Below, in pieces: positions 5,654 to 6,496 of a stretch of DNA of 6,496 nucleotides. Source of the DNA: Desulfobacteraceae bacterium (GTDB lineage Bacteria > Desulfobacterota > DSM-4660 > Desulfatiglandales > Desulfatiglandaceae); the NCBI GenBank assembly GCA_011042035.1, contig DQZA01000287.1, positions 1 to 6,496 of the forward strand. Direction: 5' to 3'. Made by a program: the position numbers and the translations under genes. The notes below the pieces were generated by a model. The model saw nothing but the letters and a program-made list of their open reading frames with translations, was not told the DNA's origin and did not search any database. The first letter of the stretch is position 1. Each line of letters opens with the position of its first letter.

Positions 5654-6103
5654 TTACTCTGTGCTAATCTCCACCTTCTTCATGGTCTCGGCCTTGGTCT
5701 TGGGCATCCTCAGAGTCAACACTCCTTTTTTATAGGTGGCCTTTACATTGTCGGAATCAACCTCGGCAGGCAATTGGATGGTTCTCAGAAAGGCACCATA
5801 ACTGCGCTCTACCTTGTGAAAATTCTCTCCCTCCTCTTCTTTTTCCTGTTTTCTCTCGCCCTGTATCTTGAGGGTATTGCCACTGAGAGAAACATCTATG
5901 TTCTCGGGGTCCATGCCTGGCAGTTCGGCCTTCACAATAATCTCTTTTGCAGTTTCAGACAAATCAATCGCCGGCAACCACTCTCCTTCCTCACCCCTCC
6001 AGAAAAAAGGCCTCCATTCACCCAGCCTTTCAAAAAGCCTGTCCATTTCCCTCCGTAATTTCTCCAGTTCGCGTCCCTCTCGTTTCGGTATCAATCCGGG
6101 CAT
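5654..6103 (-). CDS. hsp20: Small heat-shock protein, Hsp20 / alpha-crystallin family
   Basis: 149 aa, typical for a bacterial sHSP. It is an ATP-independent holdase that binds unfolding proteins in the cytoplasm and passes them to DnaK/DnaJ-type machines. A charged N-terminal arm (1-40, with LRREMDRLFERL) precedes the alpha-crystallin domain (about 42-136: AIDLSETAKEIIVKAELPG, then FHKVERSYGAFLRTIQLP, and the signature GVLTLRMPK at 127-135). The C-terminal tail has V-E-I (144-146), an I/V-x-I motif used for oligomer assembly. The start at 6103 is supported by a strong AAGGAGGTGA upstream. It is monocistronic, ending in a clear terminator, and divergent from a J-domain gene, which fits a shared chaperone function. 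Confidence 0.95.
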   Translation of the reverse strand: MPGLIPKREGRELEKLRREMDRLFERLGEWRPFFWRGEEGEWLPAIDLSETAKEIIVKAELPGMDPENIDVSLSGNTLKIQGERKQEKEEEGENFHKVERSYGAFLRTIQLPAEVDSDNVKATYKKGVLTLRMPKTKAETMKKVEISTE

Positions 6104-6147
6104 ATTTTCTCACCTCCTTCCTGTGTAACGTTTTGTTTTTAAATCAA

Positions 6148-6175
6148 AAACTAAGTCCATGAAGGGTTTTGTCAA
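6148..6175 (-). promoter_or_regulatory. Possible hsp20 promoter
   Basis: The minus strand has a perfect TTGACA (6170-6175) but only weak -10 candidates 16-18 bases on (best TAGTTT, 6148-6153). A small inverted repeat GTTTTT-N5-AAAAAC (6135-6151) lies just downstream. No CIRCE element and no convincing sigma-32 box is visible. Confidence 0.4.
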
Positions 6176-6213
6176 GTCCCGCTCCGGTAATATTCAAGGC
6201 AACCGGGCAGCCG

Positions 6214-6242
6214 TTGACAAATTGGGGGGCAGAATGGATAAT
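6214..6242 (+). promoter_or_regulatory. Sigma-70-type promoter for the J-domain gene
   Basis: TTGACA (6214-6219), 17-base spacer, GATAAT (6237-6242), about 50 bases before the dnaJ-type ATG. It lies back to back with the candidate hsp20 promoter; the two -35 boxes are 38 bases apart. Confidence 0.7.
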
Positions 6243-6291
6243 TTTTAAGTAGCCTTGAGTACCTCCGGCGCGGCGGCAGGTTGAGCTGAAG

Positions 6292-6496
6292 ATGTCTCAG
6301 AAAGACTATTATAAGATCCTCGGTGTATCGCGCGAGACCGATTCCAAAGAGATCCGAGACGCCTATCGTAGACTGGCCAAGAAATACCATCCAGACAAGG
6401 CAGGCCCGGAAGCAAAGGACCAATTTCAGGACCTTCAAGAGGCATATGAAGTCCTCTCTAATCCTGATAAACGAAGCTCTTACGACAGAATGCTCA
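6292..6496 (+). CDS. J-domain co-chaperone, DnaJ/CbpA type (C-terminus off the right edge)
   Basis: J-domain proteins stimulate the ATPase of DnaK and deliver substrates to it. From ATG 6292, 68 codons are open to the edge. They form a complete J domain: DYYKILGV (5-12), RLAKKYHPDK with the essential HPD at 33-35, and QEAYEVLSNPDKRSSYD (49-65). What follows (Gly/Phe linker, zinc-binding or CbpA-type C-terminal domains) is not visible, so DnaJ and CbpA cannot be separated. Its position next to hsp20 rather than dnaK favours a CbpA-like accessory protein. The ribosome site is weak (AGGTTGAG about 10 bases upstream), but the start gives the expected J-domain N-terminus. It is divergent from hsp20 across a 188-bp promoter region. 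Confidence 0.93.
   Translation, partial: MSQKDYYKILGVSRETDSKEIRDAYRRLAKKYHPDKAGPEAKDQFQDLQEAYEVLSNPDKRSSYDRML

Noticed and set aside
5774..6162. Plus-strand reading frames opposite hsp20
   Set aside because: They are shadows of a complete alpha-crystallin-domain gene on the minus strand.
6172..6445. Minus-strand reading frames of 66-88 codons at the right edge
   Set aside because: They are antisense to a clear J domain with HPD on the plus strand and cover its promoter.

Overview
The window looks like part of a bacterial chromosome with roughly balanced base composition. The gene content (lexA, a catalytically dead ImuB-type Y-family protein, a second DnaE-type polymerase, an S23 four-helix-bundle gene, Hsp20 and a J-domain protein) fits a Desulfobacterota/deltaproteobacterium-like organism. 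That placement is an inference from gene style, not a search result.

Left and middle (1-5580, all on the minus strand): an SOS mutagenesis ('mutasome') cluster reading lexA -> four-helix-bundle gene -> imuB -> dnaE2/imuC-like, apparently from one sigma-70-type promoter at 5552-5580. In the classic form of this cassette LexA represses expression, ImuB is a non-catalytic Y-family adaptor that binds the sliding clamp, and the DnaE2-type polymerase does translesion synthesis. No imuA-like gene is seen; its usual place between lexA and imuB is taken by a small S23-type gene. dnaE is open across all 941 visible codons and runs off the left edge.

The intergenic DNA is the most unusual part. (a) The whole imuB-dnaE spacer is a 272-bp imperfect inverted-repeat element (2829-3100). 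It has similar ends and two 14-bp hairpins that share an identical apical core but have different, compensating lower stems. (b) The four-helix-bundle gene is bracketed by arrays of 7-bp units (GGCGTTA type) in inverted orientation. One array supplies the last two codons and stop of lexA, and another lies directly upstream of imuB, which has no visible Shine-Dalgarno. (c) The long lexA leader carries three more 7-bp-period arrays with different unit sequences (CAGCNNT, GGAGTCA and the inverse of the latter). Together these suggest repeat insertions have remodelled the spacers of an SOS operon.

Right (5597-6496): a small heat-shock protein gene (hsp20, minus strand) with a clean intrinsic terminator, and a divergent J-domain protein gene (dnaJ/cbpA type, plus strand) cut by the right edge. 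Their promoters lie back to back in a 188-bp spacer. This is a proteostasis pair independent of the SOS cluster. No rRNA, tRNA or CRISPR array was seen, and no gene-free stretch exceeds 300 bases.
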